Shown here in pieces: positions 1-8,936 of a stretch of DNA of 64,000 nucleotides. The stretch is from Symbiodinium natans (taxonomy: Eukaryota > Sar > Dinophyceae > Suessiales > Symbiodiniaceae): contig CAJNDS010002097.1 in NCBI GenBank assembly GCA_905221605.1, positions 254,001 through 318,000 on the forward strand, in the 5' to 3' direction. The notes beneath the pieces were generated by a model, which saw only the letters and a program-made list of their open reading frames with translations, did no database searches and was not told the DNA's origin. Position 1 is the stretch's first letter. Every line of letters begins with the position of its first letter. The translations under genes and the position numbers were made by a program.

Positions 1-7
1 TGCGGAT

Positions 8-2548
8 ATGGTTAGCAATGCTGAAGCTGAAGGACGAGCTGTTTCTGTATCGCCAAAGCCTGGGGAAAAAAGGAACTGGGACGCGACTGGCGGTATAGAC
101 CGTGAACTGGAGGTGACTGTTTTACGCGTGTTGCAAAGGCATGGGTATCAGCCGTCGACTTCAACTTCGGGCCGAATGGTGGATCAAGGGTCTCAGACCA
201 ATCTGAGTGGAGACGTGCTGCAAGCTGCCAGGAGACCTCTGAACAAGATTAAAGGGGATCCCTCGGCGAGTTCCCTGTGTGGTGGAAGCGGTTATGAACA
301 GAAGGGTGCGGACAGCTTTGAAGCTGCACCAACTGCTGAATACGCCATGGGGGAGGAGGAGATCTTACAGATGGAGGCTGAAAGGTTGCGCCAGTTGTCA
401 GAAGAAGCGGATGAGATGCGTCAAGTCTCTGAAATGGATGGTTTTCGGAAAGATGAGCATCTGATTCAAGCGTGTGATGGGACAACTTGGGAATGGCACT
501 TCCACGAAGATGGGAGACAGTATTACTATTGCCTGGATACGCAGGAAAGCAAGTGGACGTTGCCGGCTGTAGGTGAAAAGATGAGAAGTGACGAGGTGGT
601 TGGGTCTCCTTCGGGCAATGAGCTGGAAATGGAGACTGCACTGGGTCCTTCGTCGTCTACTCCGACGCCTGAGTCTACGAGGGCATTCCAGGGTAGTGTA
701 AATAGTGTAGGTGACAAGGATTTTTCCTCTACTATCGGGGATAGCGGTTTTAGGGCTGGTGGTGACGCCCAGACCTCGGGTTCTCCTGATGAGGAAGGAA
801 TTTCTGGAATCCGAACAGACATCGCTGGAGAACATCTGGATCGGGAAGGAATGGAAGTGCTTTCTGAGGGTGTTGCAGCGGTGGAATCGGTGGATCCAGA
901 GGACAAAATGCCTGGAACTGTGTCGGCTGCAGAAGAGCGAGTGGTGGATGTGGTACCTGTCGTTCAGGAAGGTGGTCCTGGAGATCTGGATGACGGAGGG
1001 AAAAAGTTGTGCGTTACGACTGAGGAGGTCTCTTCGTTTGGTGCCATGAATCATGCCATTCAAGGGAAAAATGAAGCTTCTGAAATAGCTGGAGACACGG
1101 TTGATCTGAAGGATGAGGCCTGGAGCGCCAATGAAGCGCGGGCCAATGTGCCAGATAGTACCTGGAGTGCAGAGAAGGCACGGGTTGAGGCGCATATGGT
1201 GTCATGTTCCGCGGATGACTGCAACAATGGGGCGCAGGTCTCCGTAGCAGCTGACGATGGAGGTTCACAGGTGGACGCACTGGTGCAGCCTGAAGTTGGC
1301 AGCGAGGAACGGAATGGAAAAGGCTACACCGGAGCCAATGTGGCAGCTGTGGCCAACGATGGTGGTGATTCTCTTTTGGAAACCATGGAGCCAAAGGAGC
1401 CTGCGGTGGAAGAAAATGTGCCTACCGCGGATGACCAATCAAACAGCCCTGCAGTGGAAGAAAATTTGCCTGCTGCAGAAGGTTTGACAAAGGACTCCAA
1501 TGGTGGGTCCACTCCCAGGAAGGGGGAAGTATTGCCGTCTGAAAGCTTGCCGGAAGTCGACACCGAGCGAACTGTAACAGATGAGGCAAAGCCATTGGCT
1601 GGAAAAGAGGATGGTCCTGAACCCCTTGAGCACAAGGTGGATGATCTTGTGGGACTCGTGCAGGAGCAGGACAAGCAGCTTGGCCCAAAGGTGGAAGCAA
1701 GGGATGTTCCAGGAGCCGATGACAAGGAGATGGTTTCTGAAGAACAAACAAAGGAAGTGCCCAATGAGGCAGCCTTGGTGACACCTGGGAAGCCTTGTTA
1801 TCAAGCGGGAGATATGATTACTGGTCTGGTGCGCTGCATCAATGTATATGGAGCCTTTTTGGACCATGGTGATCTGAATGTGCTGATTCCTGCAGAAGGG
1901 AAAAATACACCTTCTTTCAAAATTGGTGACACTGTCTGTGCGACAGTGAAGAGGGTGGAAGATGATGGCACTGTGATCTTAGATTCCTACCTGGTTTTTG
2001 AAGAGGACGAGGAGGACTCTTCTCCAGCGCAGCGCAAATGGAAAGACGGCGGCTGGGATACGTGGTGGGAAGATTCATGGTGTGCTGGTCAATGGTACCA
2101 AGATTCCAACGGTCAATGGGACTGGAAATGGGAAGAAGGGCAATCCGATGAGTGGTTTGCTGATCAGGGGTTATCCTCAGAAGAACAAAAGGAAAGGCAA
2201 CTCTATGGAGAAAAGATCTATAGAGCTCTTCTGGAGGATGAAAAAGCTGATAAGGCCTATTTGGGCAAAATCACTGGGATGTTGCTGAGTCGTCCAATAG
2301 ACGAGGTTATGGAGTGTGTCGCAGATCATGCATTCCTGAACAATGAAGCTCGGCGCGCATACGGCATCTTGCAAAGTGATGGTTGGAAGCCCGACGGTAC
2401 AGAATGTGCAGGCTTGGAAAAAACAACCACCTTTTCCCGGAAGCAGTACCACAACGCGCTCTACGAACTGGCACGTAAGAAAAGGAGATATAGTGGACCA
2501 GTCGTAGGTGAAGCGGTGGCAATGTTGCTAAGCCAAGGCAAAGATTAA
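8..2548 (+). CDS. WW / S1 / MLLE multidomain protein, first ORF of an interrupted gene
   Basis: The frame is open to the window edge, so the 5' end may lie upstream of the ATG at 8. Residues 1-155 and 190-595 are acidic, low-complexity and Glu/Val/Ala-rich. A WW domain spans about 158-190, with the two Trp at W161 and W183, an aromatic YYY strand and Pro186. About 598-663 reads as an S1/OB-type RNA-binding domain (GDMITGLVRCINVYGAFLD, then FKIGDTVCATV). Residues 672-718 are Trp-rich. About 731-788 is a clear MLLE (PABC) domain with GKITGMLL at 753-760, the module that in poly(A)-binding proteins binds PAM2 peptides. A second MLLE-like segment starts near 813 (VGEAVAMLLSQ) and is cut by TAA at 2546. 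The domain set suggests a role in mRNA binding; the actual function is not known. It could also be a gag-like part of a retroelement, but no reverse transcriptase or integrase is visible nearby. Confidence 0.75.
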   Translation: MVSNAEAEGRAVSVSPKPGEKRNWDATGGIDRELEVTVLRVLQRHGYQPSTSTSGRMVDQGSQTNLSGDVLQAARRPLNKIKGDPSASSLCGGSGYEQKGADSFEAAPTAEYAMGEEEILQMEAERLRQLSEEADEMRQVSEMDGFRKDEHLIQACDGTTWEWHFHEDGRQYYYCLDTQESKWTLPAVGEKMRSDEVVGSPSGNELEMETALGPSSSTPTPESTRAFQGSVNSVGDKDFSSTIGDSGFRAGGDAQTSGSPDEEGISGIRTDIAGEHLDREGMEVLSEGVAAVESVDPEDKMPGTVSAAEERVVDVVPVVQEGGPGDLDDGGKKLCVTTEEVSSFGAMNHAIQGKNEASEIAGDTVDLKDEAWSANEARANVPDSTWSAEKARVEAHMVSCSADDCNNGAQVSVAADDGGSQVDALVQPEVGSEERNGKGYTGANVAAVANDGGDSLLETMEPKEPAVEENVPTADDQSNSPAVEENLPAAEGLTKDSNGGSTPRKGEVLPSESLPEVDTERTVTDEAKPLAGKEDGPEPLEHKVDDLVGLVQEQDKQLGPKVEARDVPGADDKEMVSEEQTKEVPNEAALVTPGKPCYQAGDMITGLVRCINVYGAFLDHGDLNVLIPAEGKNTPSFKIGDTVCATVKRVEDDGTVILDSYLVFEEDEEDSSPAQRKWKDGGWDTWWEDSWCAGQWYQDSNGQWDWKWEEGQSDEWFADQGLSSEEQKERQLYGEKIYRALLEDEKADKAYLGKITGMLLSRPIDEVMECVADHAFLNNEARRAYGILQSDGWKPDGTECAGLEKTTTFSRKQYHNALYELARKKRRYSGPVVGEAVAMLLSQGKD

Positions 2549-5197
2549 CTTTGGAACGCGCTTTGGCTGGATACCAAGCGGTTTTTGCAGGAGCTTGATG
2601 GTGCAGTTGAATCTATGAGTAAGAGGGAAAACAAGCCAATGGAAGCCTACATGGACCCGGATCAGTATAGGAAGGCTCACATGACGCCAAGAACTGTGTC
2701 ACCAGGGTACAGCAAGCTGTGCAAATTCTTCAATCAGGGAAGGTGTCGCAACGGAGACGAGTGTTCCTATGAACATTGTCGTTATGGTGAAGGTTGGCCA
2801 GGAGGAGGACCAACTGAGCCAAAGAACAGCCAAAAAGCTGGTGACGAGGATGGGGACATTGGTGACCCTCCTACAGATGAAGGCACAGTTGATGAGGCAC
2901 AGCAGGAGCGGGAGGATTCAGCCTTCCGAGCCAAGTACAACTTTGGTAAAGGTGCATCAAAGGGTGAGCCTGTGTCAGTCGAGTCAAAGAGGCAGATGTG
3001 TCTGTATTACAACCAAAGAGGTTGTAAATTTGGAAATTCCTGCAGATATTCGCACGACGAAAAAGCGGTTTTGGAAGGGACTTGGGAACCCGGCAGATCC
3101 TGGGACAATGCTTCTCGGAAAGCCATAAGGGACGCAGGGCTCCATCATTGCTGCTTCGACTACTACCTCAAAGGGAAATGTCGCGTGCGATATGGTTGCA
3201 AGTATTCCCACGACGAAATGTCTGAAGAGCGACTGGCTCAACTGAAGCATCTGGCGAATGTGGCGAACCATGTTCGGTTTCAAAGAGGAAGAGGATTGGA
3301 GATTTCCGACAGGAATACCTTCCAACCACCGGTAAGTGGGGGAGCGGAATCTTCATCATCTTCGGCACCACAGGCGTTGCAAATGACCAATGTGTCAAAG
3401 AAAGCAGGTGAGGTTGATACGCTGGATGGAGCAGATGGAGATGTACAAAAGGATTCGGTGGCAGAGTCTACCACTGTACGTCTTCAGAATCCGGAAGAGC
3501 CAATAGAAAATTGGATGGCTCGCAACCAACACTTGTGGGTGTATACACCTCACGTAAGTGACGTGATGATCAAGCTTGGTGTAACCAATGTCAAGGAGCT
3601 ACAAGAGTATATCTTCGTGGAAGATTTGGTGGAAAAAGGGGTTAACAATGTGACGGCCTGCAAAATTCTGGAACTGGTGGGTGGTGTCCATTACCGGCCA
3701 ATGTCGCCGGACGTGGCTGTTTCTACCAATGCATCGGTACGCATGGAGCAATCTTCTGGAAGCCGTGAAGCTGGAAGAGGTGCGGCGAGAACTATCTCTC
3801 AGGTGCGTGAAGCTGAAGGTCCTGGTACAAAAGAGATGCCGCGAGGGTCTTATCGAGAGATTTTCGACACAGGCAAGTACCGTGACGCTTGGACGCTTGC
3901 GCAGAGGTCTCCGCTGTGCGTGCAGATGTTGCGGTTGGTGGGAGTTGGAATGCCACCGGTGAACCCGCCAACAAAGGGGTATAGGTCAAGATCAAACCCT
4001 GTTAGAAGGGGAAGGCCCTTGCTGGATCGAAAGCAGGTGCGACTGGTGCCACGTTCTCACTCAAATCGGCGTATGCAGCCAGCAGTGGTGGTGGAAAAGC
4101 CAAAGCCACTGGAACTGAAGCCTCGTGGTGGTTTGTCGTATCGATTCAGCAGAGCGTGGGCAGATGTGGTGGATGATGATGATCAGGCGGGAGCTTTGGT
4201 CTCCTACGCCGATTCCTCAGGTGATTCAAGCGAGGAAGAAACCAACAACGCGCGACACCTGTGGGAAACCTTTTTGCGAGAAAGGGATTCACAGAGAACT
4301 GTGACAAGTGGCAATGTTCCACTTGCTGGTTCTTCAAGCTCCAATGAAGAGCAGAAAAAATCGGTTCACCTTGGCGAAGAGCGCGACAAAGCGTCGCGGG
4401 GGGAGACCCGCCAAGAAGTGACTTCTCAAGTTTTTTCGCTATCACAACCTTCTCGTCGAGCTGAGCAGTCTCAAAAAAGGGCAAGGGATGGCTCTGTTAT
4501 TGTCGGTTCGCTGGCGGTGGGCTCCACGGATGAGGTGTTACCTGGGCAAAGTGTTGCTGGACAGGTGAACATATCTGAAAGCGCTCAAGTTCTACCTGGG
4601 CAAGATGTGGCTGGACAGGAGACGGCGCTAGAAGGAGCTGTACAAATTCCTGGCGAGGAGACTGGCCAAAAAGAAGAAGAAGGTGGGAGCAATGAACTCC
4701 GTGGTGATGGTACGAAGATATTGGATGTTCGTCCGGTGAAGAAGGGCCATCAGCAATTGCTTACCAAAGGCCTTCTGAATCGGATTTATTGGAAGGTTGC
4801 TGTCGGCAAGTTGCCTGTGGGGCAAAAGGACTGTCAGAAAGGGTCCAATAAAATGGATCGAAATTTGGTTATTAGCATGTCATCCGAAGGTGCAAGCGAA
4901 CAGGCTTTGAACCTGGCACTGGTGGACGATGCTGATCAGTCAATGGATGATGGTACATTAGTGGTTATGGCGTATGACCCACGAACGCTGATTCAATCGC
5001 CAACAACTGATTGGGTTACGCGTCGCGGTTTGACCGATCGTGCCATCTGGCCGGCAATAGCGACTGCAGCGCAGAGGATATGTGCTGAAATGGTTCAAGT
5101 GGATGAACTGAATGCCCAGCTGGAGACTGGGAGACTCCTTTTTCGTTCCATGAAGATCCGTGCTTGCCAGTGGTGGGAAATTATCCTCTTTCGGTGA
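2549..5197 (+). CDS. CCCH zinc-finger protein, second ORF, same frame as the first
   Basis: This is the same reading frame as the ORF ending at 2548, separated from it only by one TAA. The first in-frame ATG is at 2615, and a TTG lies at 2585. Residues directly after the stop (LWNALWLDTKRFLQEL) complete the second MLLE-like segment begun upstream, so the frame was probably translated through. Counting from the TTG at 2585, three CCCH fingers are seen: C46-C54-C60-H64 (x7-x5-x3), C139-C147-C153-H157 (x7-x5-x3) and C190-C199-C205-H209 (x8-x5-x3). CCCH fingers of this spacing typically bind single-stranded RNA. About 310-366 is a compact helical segment, perhaps SAM-like. The rest is basic or acidic low complexity, with a direct repeat around QVLPGQDVAGQE near 4540-4620. 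It ends in TGA at 5195-5197. Confidence 0.72.
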   Translation, partial: LWNALWLDTKRFLQELDGAVESMSKRENKPMEAYMDPDQYRKAHMTPRTVSPGYSKLCKFFNQGRCRNGDECSYEHCRYGEGWPGGGPTEPKNSQKAGDEDGDIGDPPTDEGTVDEAQQEREDSAFRAKYNFGKGASKGEPVSVESKRQMCLYYNQRGCKFGNSCRYSHDEKAVLEGTWEPGRSWDNASRKAIRDAGLHHCCFDYYLKGKCRVRYGCKYSHDEMSEERLAQLKHLANVANHVRFQRGRGLEISDRNTFQPPVSGGAESSSSSAPQALQMTNVSKKAGEVDTLDGADGDVQKDSVAESTTVRLQNPEEPIENWMARNQHLWVYTPHVSDVMIKLGVTNVKELQEYIFVEDLVEKGVNNVTACKILELVGGVHYRPMSPDVAVSTNASVRMEQSSGSREAGRGAARTISQVREAEGPGTKEMPRGSYREIFDTGKYRDAWTLAQRSPLCVQMLRLVGVGMPPVNPPTKGYRSRSNPVRRGRPLLDRKQVRLVPRSHSNRRMQPAVVVEKPKPLELKPRGGLSYRFSRAWADVVDDDDQAGALVSYADSSGDSSEEETNNARHLWETFLRERDSQRTVTSGNVPLAGSSSSNEEQKKSVHLGEERDKASRGETRQEVTSQVFSLSQPSRRAEQSQKRARDGSVIVGSLAVGSTDEVLPGQSVAGQVNISESAQVLPGQDVAGQETALEGAVQIPGEETGQKEEEGGSNELRGDGTKILDVRPVKKGHQQLLTKGLLNRIYWKVAVGKLPVGQKDCQKGSNKMDRNLVISMSSEGASEQALNLALVDDADQSMDDGTLVVMAYDPRTLIQSPTTDWVTRRGLTDRAIWPAIATAAQRICAEMVQVDELNAQLETGRLLFRSMKIRACQWWEIILFR

Positions 5198-7614
5198 TGG
5201 GTGCATTGCTATCTCCTGGCCTGGAAAGGGAATTCAGAAATACTGAAAAGTTTGGAACTGCTATGGAGGCAATAGCCTACGATTGGAGTCGCAGTCCAGG
5301 CATGGAAGTTCATGAACTTATGGCGAGGGTAGCCAAATTGGTTGCTCCGTTCCTTACTCTAGGAGGCCAAGGGTTGGTGGTGAATTCAGAATTTCTCTGG
5401 CAGCGCGGCAGGGGCCAAATGATGGAGTTCCTTCAGGCGGCGACTTGTGCTGATCAATTGGAGGTTCTCTGGAAAAGAATGGACGACGATGCTGATGAGG
5501 AAGTGGATCCTTCAGGGATGGTGCTGGAGATCCCCGGACAGCAAGATGCGGTACTTGAACAAGGGATCAATGAATCCCCTATTCCCATCGAAGACGCTGG
5601 AAGTGAGACAATTGGTGACACTGGAAGTGATGGCAAAGCGCCAGAAGTTTCTCCAGAAGAGGAGACGACCAGTGGTTCGTCAAGATTGGCTGGCACAAGA
5701 ATGTTCTTGTGGTCGGTGTATTCTCGTGTCGCTTCCAACTGGGATTTTTCGATGCAAGACCGCACTACTGGTAGGATCTTTGACAGTACGAAGGGGTATC
5801 CTGGTGAAGGACCGGACAATGGTGATGATTTTTCCTCTAAGAGGAACTTACCCTGGATCTCTGAAGATTACCTCGACGAAGTGGTGTCAAAAAAGATGGA
5901 AAGGTCTTCAGATATGGATGGGTTGAATGGGTTTGTTCCGGAAAGTGAGGGACAGTTGGAAAAGGTAGAGGTGGAGAATGTTACTGCCTCTAGAATTCTT
6001 ATGGCTCTTTGGAAAAAGGGATATAGAGCTGGGTATAGGAGGTTGTGTCGTTCAAATGTATCTGGACCCAAGGTTGGAGCAATGAATCATCCAATCAAAA
6101 TGGTGCGGAAGATCGGCACTAGAAAGGCCTTCCTGAAAACGTTCAATCTTTTTGGATCGTCTCAGCATGGCTCAGGAGCTGGTGGAAAACCAATCATGAA
6201 GGTTGTAGGACCAAGGCCAGGTTTTCCAGCTGTTCTCAAAGCATCAACTACTGATAGCACCTTGGGTGAAGGGAGCAGTTCTCAGGTACATGGCAATGTT
6301 CATGTAGAGCAGAATCGCCCTATGGACCGGTACGAGGCGGAGCGTCTGGAGAAGAGAAAGAAAGGCATCTGCTATTGGTTCAGCAGGGGAAAAGATCGCT
6401 GCAAATTTGGTGAGAGTTGCAAATTCATCCATTCAGAGGATGACGTGGTGCTACAATCGTATTGGTGCAAATACTATGTGGCTGGGAGACACTGCTTCTC
6501 TGGAGAGAACTGTAAGTTCTCGCACAATGCAACTGGTGTAAGGTGTATCCAGTTTGCTCAGTCTGGGAAGTGCCGTCATGGGGACAGGTGTGTCTTCGAA
6601 CATGGTGATCCGCTGGATGAACAGCCAAGGTCTCCTAGGACGCCCCCAAGGGATAGTCCAAGGAGAAGTACTGGTACAAGAGGTGGAGGAAAGGAAATTT
6701 CTCCTGAACGTTATGATGAAGAAGAGGAGGATTTGACGGTGTATGACGACGATACCAAGATGATCGAACTGCTGATGGAGGCAATTTCGTATATGTCTGA
6801 TGGTAAGTCAGATTTAGCCCGAGCAGAGGCGGATCCAGTGTTCAAACTCCTGAAGTTCAAGGGAGATACTGAACAGATGGATGCAGAATGGTGCTCATGG
6901 ACCACTGGTATGTTGTCTTTACTGGAACTTCACGAAATAGTGAAGTCGTACGAGATTTCGCTGGTGGACGTGGAAGAATGGATCAATGACCTGAGGATAT
7001 GGTTCCAGCGAGCCAATATGGAAGAAGAGAGAGATCCAAAAAGGGGCAAAAAGAGGTCCCTAGAAAGGGAGTCCAGTAAGGACACTCCTGCCAAAAAGGA
7101 GGTGGTTGGAACCTCGGAGACGGATGTCACCGTTGAAGAAGAGGTAAAAAAGGCCAAAAAGAAGAGGAAAACTGCGGCTAGTGAGGATCCTTATACTCTT
7201 CTAGTTCCAAAGCCGAAGAAGATGCCCGTGAACATTGAGAAGGGTGGATCATCATCCAACGCGGTGGTTTCTGGAGGGGAAAAGGCCTCTTCGCGAATGC
7301 GCACCAAGACAAGCGTCTCAGGAAAGACGAAAAAGAAAGAGAAAAGTCAAAGTCCCAAGAAGGAAGAGGTGGTAGTGGTGAAAGGTCCTGAGGAAAAGGA
7401 TCGTTCCTCTGATGTGGATGCGCAAGCGTCTACCACTGTGGATGCAGAGCTGGGTCAATCTTGCCAAGCGATTGAGGACGCGAAGAGAGAGGGGTTGGTA
7501 TCCTCAATTCAAAGGTGTGTGCAGGATCCTGTTCTTACAGTGTCGGACCTGGAGCACGTTTTGCTGCGACTTCATCTAAGCATCGATGCCCACCGGAAGA
7601 AGAAGAAGGGATGA
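5197..7614 (+). CDS. CCCH zinc-finger protein with Lys-rich tail, third ORF
   Basis: The first ATG (5197-5199) overlaps the upstream TGA (5195-5197) as TGATG. The frame is open back to about 5106, so a frameshift joining ORFs 2 and 3 is also possible. Counting from a TTG at 5164, three CCCH fingers lie at C403-C413-C419-H423 (x9-x5-x3), C435-C444-C450-H454 (x8-x5-x3) and C461-C470-C476-H480 (x8-x5-x3). Only 11 and 6 residues separate the fingers, so they form one tight RNA-binding block. A helical region with many Trp, Leu and Glu follows (about 520-620), then a Lys/Glu/Ser-rich basic tail (KKAKKKRKTAA) that looks nuclear-localising. It shares finger type and direction with the ORF upstream and is probably part of the same transcription unit. 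No catalytic domain is recognised. Confidence 0.72.
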   Translation: MGALLSPGLEREFRNTEKFGTAMEAIAYDWSRSPGMEVHELMARVAKLVAPFLTLGGQGLVVNSEFLWQRGRGQMMEFLQAATCADQLEVLWKRMDDDADEEVDPSGMVLEIPGQQDAVLEQGINESPIPIEDAGSETIGDTGSDGKAPEVSPEEETTSGSSRLAGTRMFLWSVYSRVASNWDFSMQDRTTGRIFDSTKGYPGEGPDNGDDFSSKRNLPWISEDYLDEVVSKKMERSSDMDGLNGFVPESEGQLEKVEVENVTASRILMALWKKGYRAGYRRLCRSNVSGPKVGAMNHPIKMVRKIGTRKAFLKTFNLFGSSQHGSGAGGKPIMKVVGPRPGFPAVLKASTTDSTLGEGSSSQVHGNVHVEQNRPMDRYEAERLEKRKKGICYWFSRGKDRCKFGESCKFIHSEDDVVLQSYWCKYYVAGRHCFSGENCKFSHNATGVRCIQFAQSGKCRHGDRCVFEHGDPLDEQPRSPRTPPRDSPRRSTGTRGGGKEISPERYDEEEEDLTVYDDDTKMIELLMEAISYMSDGKSDLARAEADPVFKLLKFKGDTEQMDAEWCSWTTGMLSLLELHEIVKSYEISLVDVEEWINDLRIWFQRANMEEERDPKRGKKRSLERESSKDTPAKKEVVGTSETDVTVEEEVKKAKKKRKTAASEDPYTLLVPKPKKMPVNIEKGGSSSNAVVSGGEKASSRMRTKTSVSGKTKKKEKSQSPKKEEVVVVKGPEEKDRSSDVDAQASTTVDAELGQSCQAIEDAKREGLVSSIQRCVQDPVLTVSDLEHVLLRLHLSIDAHRKKKKG

Positions 7615-8100
7615 CTGGATGGTATTGATGAGGGAATGGTTTTTTCTCTTTCTGAAGACAAGTGCGCTGGAACAGCCAATGTGCTGAAAGTATGGTGGTT
7701 CCTATTAAGGGTATGGAAATCCCTGATAGTAGAGAGTTTGTAGCCTTTTGCGTAGCGAAGACCACGGTTCGTGGTGAAGAAGGCTGAAGAGTCTTCAAAG
7801 ACAAGAGAATCATGGTGGTAAAAAGATTCTCCATGGTAAAAGGTGTTTAGCCAATGTGCTATAAATTCGTCCTGGATGACGTTAAACCATAACATGCTGG
7901 CTGCTGCCTTAATGGCAGCTTTTGGCCAAAAGTCTGCACCTCCAGTTTGTGTCCTAGGAAATCCTAGGACAGGGGGAGTGCGGAGCTGCAGTTTGTATTC
8001 AGGAAAGGAGTTGGTGTTGAAGGAAAAGGGGTCAATGTACCCGTTAACTATTTGGCTCAAGATGGGCTTGAACAGGAAGCCACAAGTTCAAAAAGTAGTG
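7615..8100 (+). pseudogene. Decayed coding-like tail after ORF 3
   Basis: Reading on past the TGA at 7612, short protein-like stretches occur in more than one frame: LDGIDEGMVFSLSEDKCAG in frame with ORF 3, then VPIKGMEIPDSREFVAFC from about 7698 in another frame, then VNYLAQDGLEQEATSSK near 8040. Stops break all of them. This looks like mutated coding sequence or an untranslated 3' region with chance open stretches. No family is recognised. Confidence 0.35.
8041..8061 (+). other. Spliced-leader-like sequence (possible relic)
   Basis: The last 11 bases, TTTGGCTCAAG, are identical to the 3' end of the conserved 22-nt dinoflagellate spliced leader. The preceding CCGT also matches, while the middle differs. 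Relic leaders are known in dinoflagellate genes that arose by mRNA reintegration. The mismatches and position inside decayed sequence make chance a real alternative. Confidence 0.25.
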
Positions 8101-8265
8101 CCTGGGTTCTTAGGGTTTGTTAAGGGTGTGGATTCCTTCCCCCTTTCTTTCCCCCCTGGGTTGCTCTTATCCGTGTTCTGGTTTGTCTCTTGGTTCGATC
8201 TGGGGAATATAAGTTCTGGGCGATCAGTGGAGTTGAGTTCTTTCCTTCTTTGGTTGTCCCCCCGT

Positions 8266-8306
8266 ATAGGGTTTAGGGTTTAGGGTTTAGGGTTTAGGGT
8301 TTAGGT
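8266..8306 (+). repeat. TTTAGGG array, left edge of the telomere-like desert
   Basis: About 5.5 perfect plant-type telomeric units. This is the first array in the window and marks an abrupt change from coding DNA to repeat-rich DNA. Confidence 0.9.
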
Positions 8307-8936
8307 AGTAGGGCAGCCCATGAGTGTAGCACAGGGATGATGGATTTTGAGTTTACCTTGGGGACCGAATGAACCCCCAACATTGGGATCGTATACCCCG
8401 TACTACTCTAATCCCTATCAGGGTATATGAATCAACCCTAAACCCGGACCCTAAACCCTAAACCCTAAACCTGTTCTTCGTTGGGGTCCTTGAGGTAAGG
8501 CTTGGTGGGCGAGACTCCAGGAGTGGAAGGGTGCTTCCTCTCAACCCAAAACCCTCAAACCTACTACTTAGCTGTCCAGTAGCCTGGGGGCATTAAAGGT
8601 TAACCTTTGGGATTTGATTGGAATTAGAATGCCCAAAAAAGGTTAAAGGTTACCTACTCTACTACTAATACTATAGGGGTCAGAATCATTACTCATAGTA
8701 TTCATTCCCTTATCCTACCTTTGGAGTAGACCCTGGAAAAAAAGTATATACTTTTTAGGTAAAAGTAGCTACAATAGGAACCCAGAACCAAAAAAAGTAT
8801 TAAAGTACAGTACTCCAAAACCCAGTTATGGTCCGTGTATAAACTTACTGTACTAACTTCCAAAACCCCAATGTAGCTATTGAGGCCCTAAACCCTAAAC
8901 CTCTCTTTCATATAATAATTTAAACCTTAATGAGCT
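8307..8936. other. Spacer with scattered CCCTAAA units
   Basis: No gene is seen. It holds a short inverted CCCTAAA block near 8450-8470, one short inverted-repeat element (8568-8668) and AT-rich unique DNA. Confidence 0.5.
8568..8668 (+). mobile_element. Short inverted-repeat element, family D copy 1
   Basis: The left end reads TTAGCTGTCCAGTAGCC and the right end TACCTACTCTACTACTAA. The inner arms AAAGGTTAACCTTT and GGTTAAAGGTTACC pair. Similar copies lie at 14218, 20547 and 41721. About 100 bp, no coding capacity, so MITE-like. Confidence 0.6.

Noticed and set aside
5125-5150. Programmed -1 frameshift heptamer joining ORF 2 to ORF 3
   Set aside because: Only a five-T run is present; it does not fit the X-XXY-YYZ pattern in the ORF 2 frame, so only a plain indel or reinitiation is considered.
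7535-8060. Minus-strand open frames of 99-162 codons downstream of ORF 3
   Set aside because: No domain, antisense to plus-strand coding-like fragments, and no supporting start context.
7843-8283. Plus-strand open frame of 146 codons ending in telomeric units
   Set aside because: It runs into the TTTAGGG array and does not resemble any protein; the coding-like fragments here are in other frames.
1-8300. Complete LTR retrotransposon spanning the three long ORFs
   Set aside because: No reverse transcriptase, RNase H, integrase or protease motifs and no matching LTR pair were seen.
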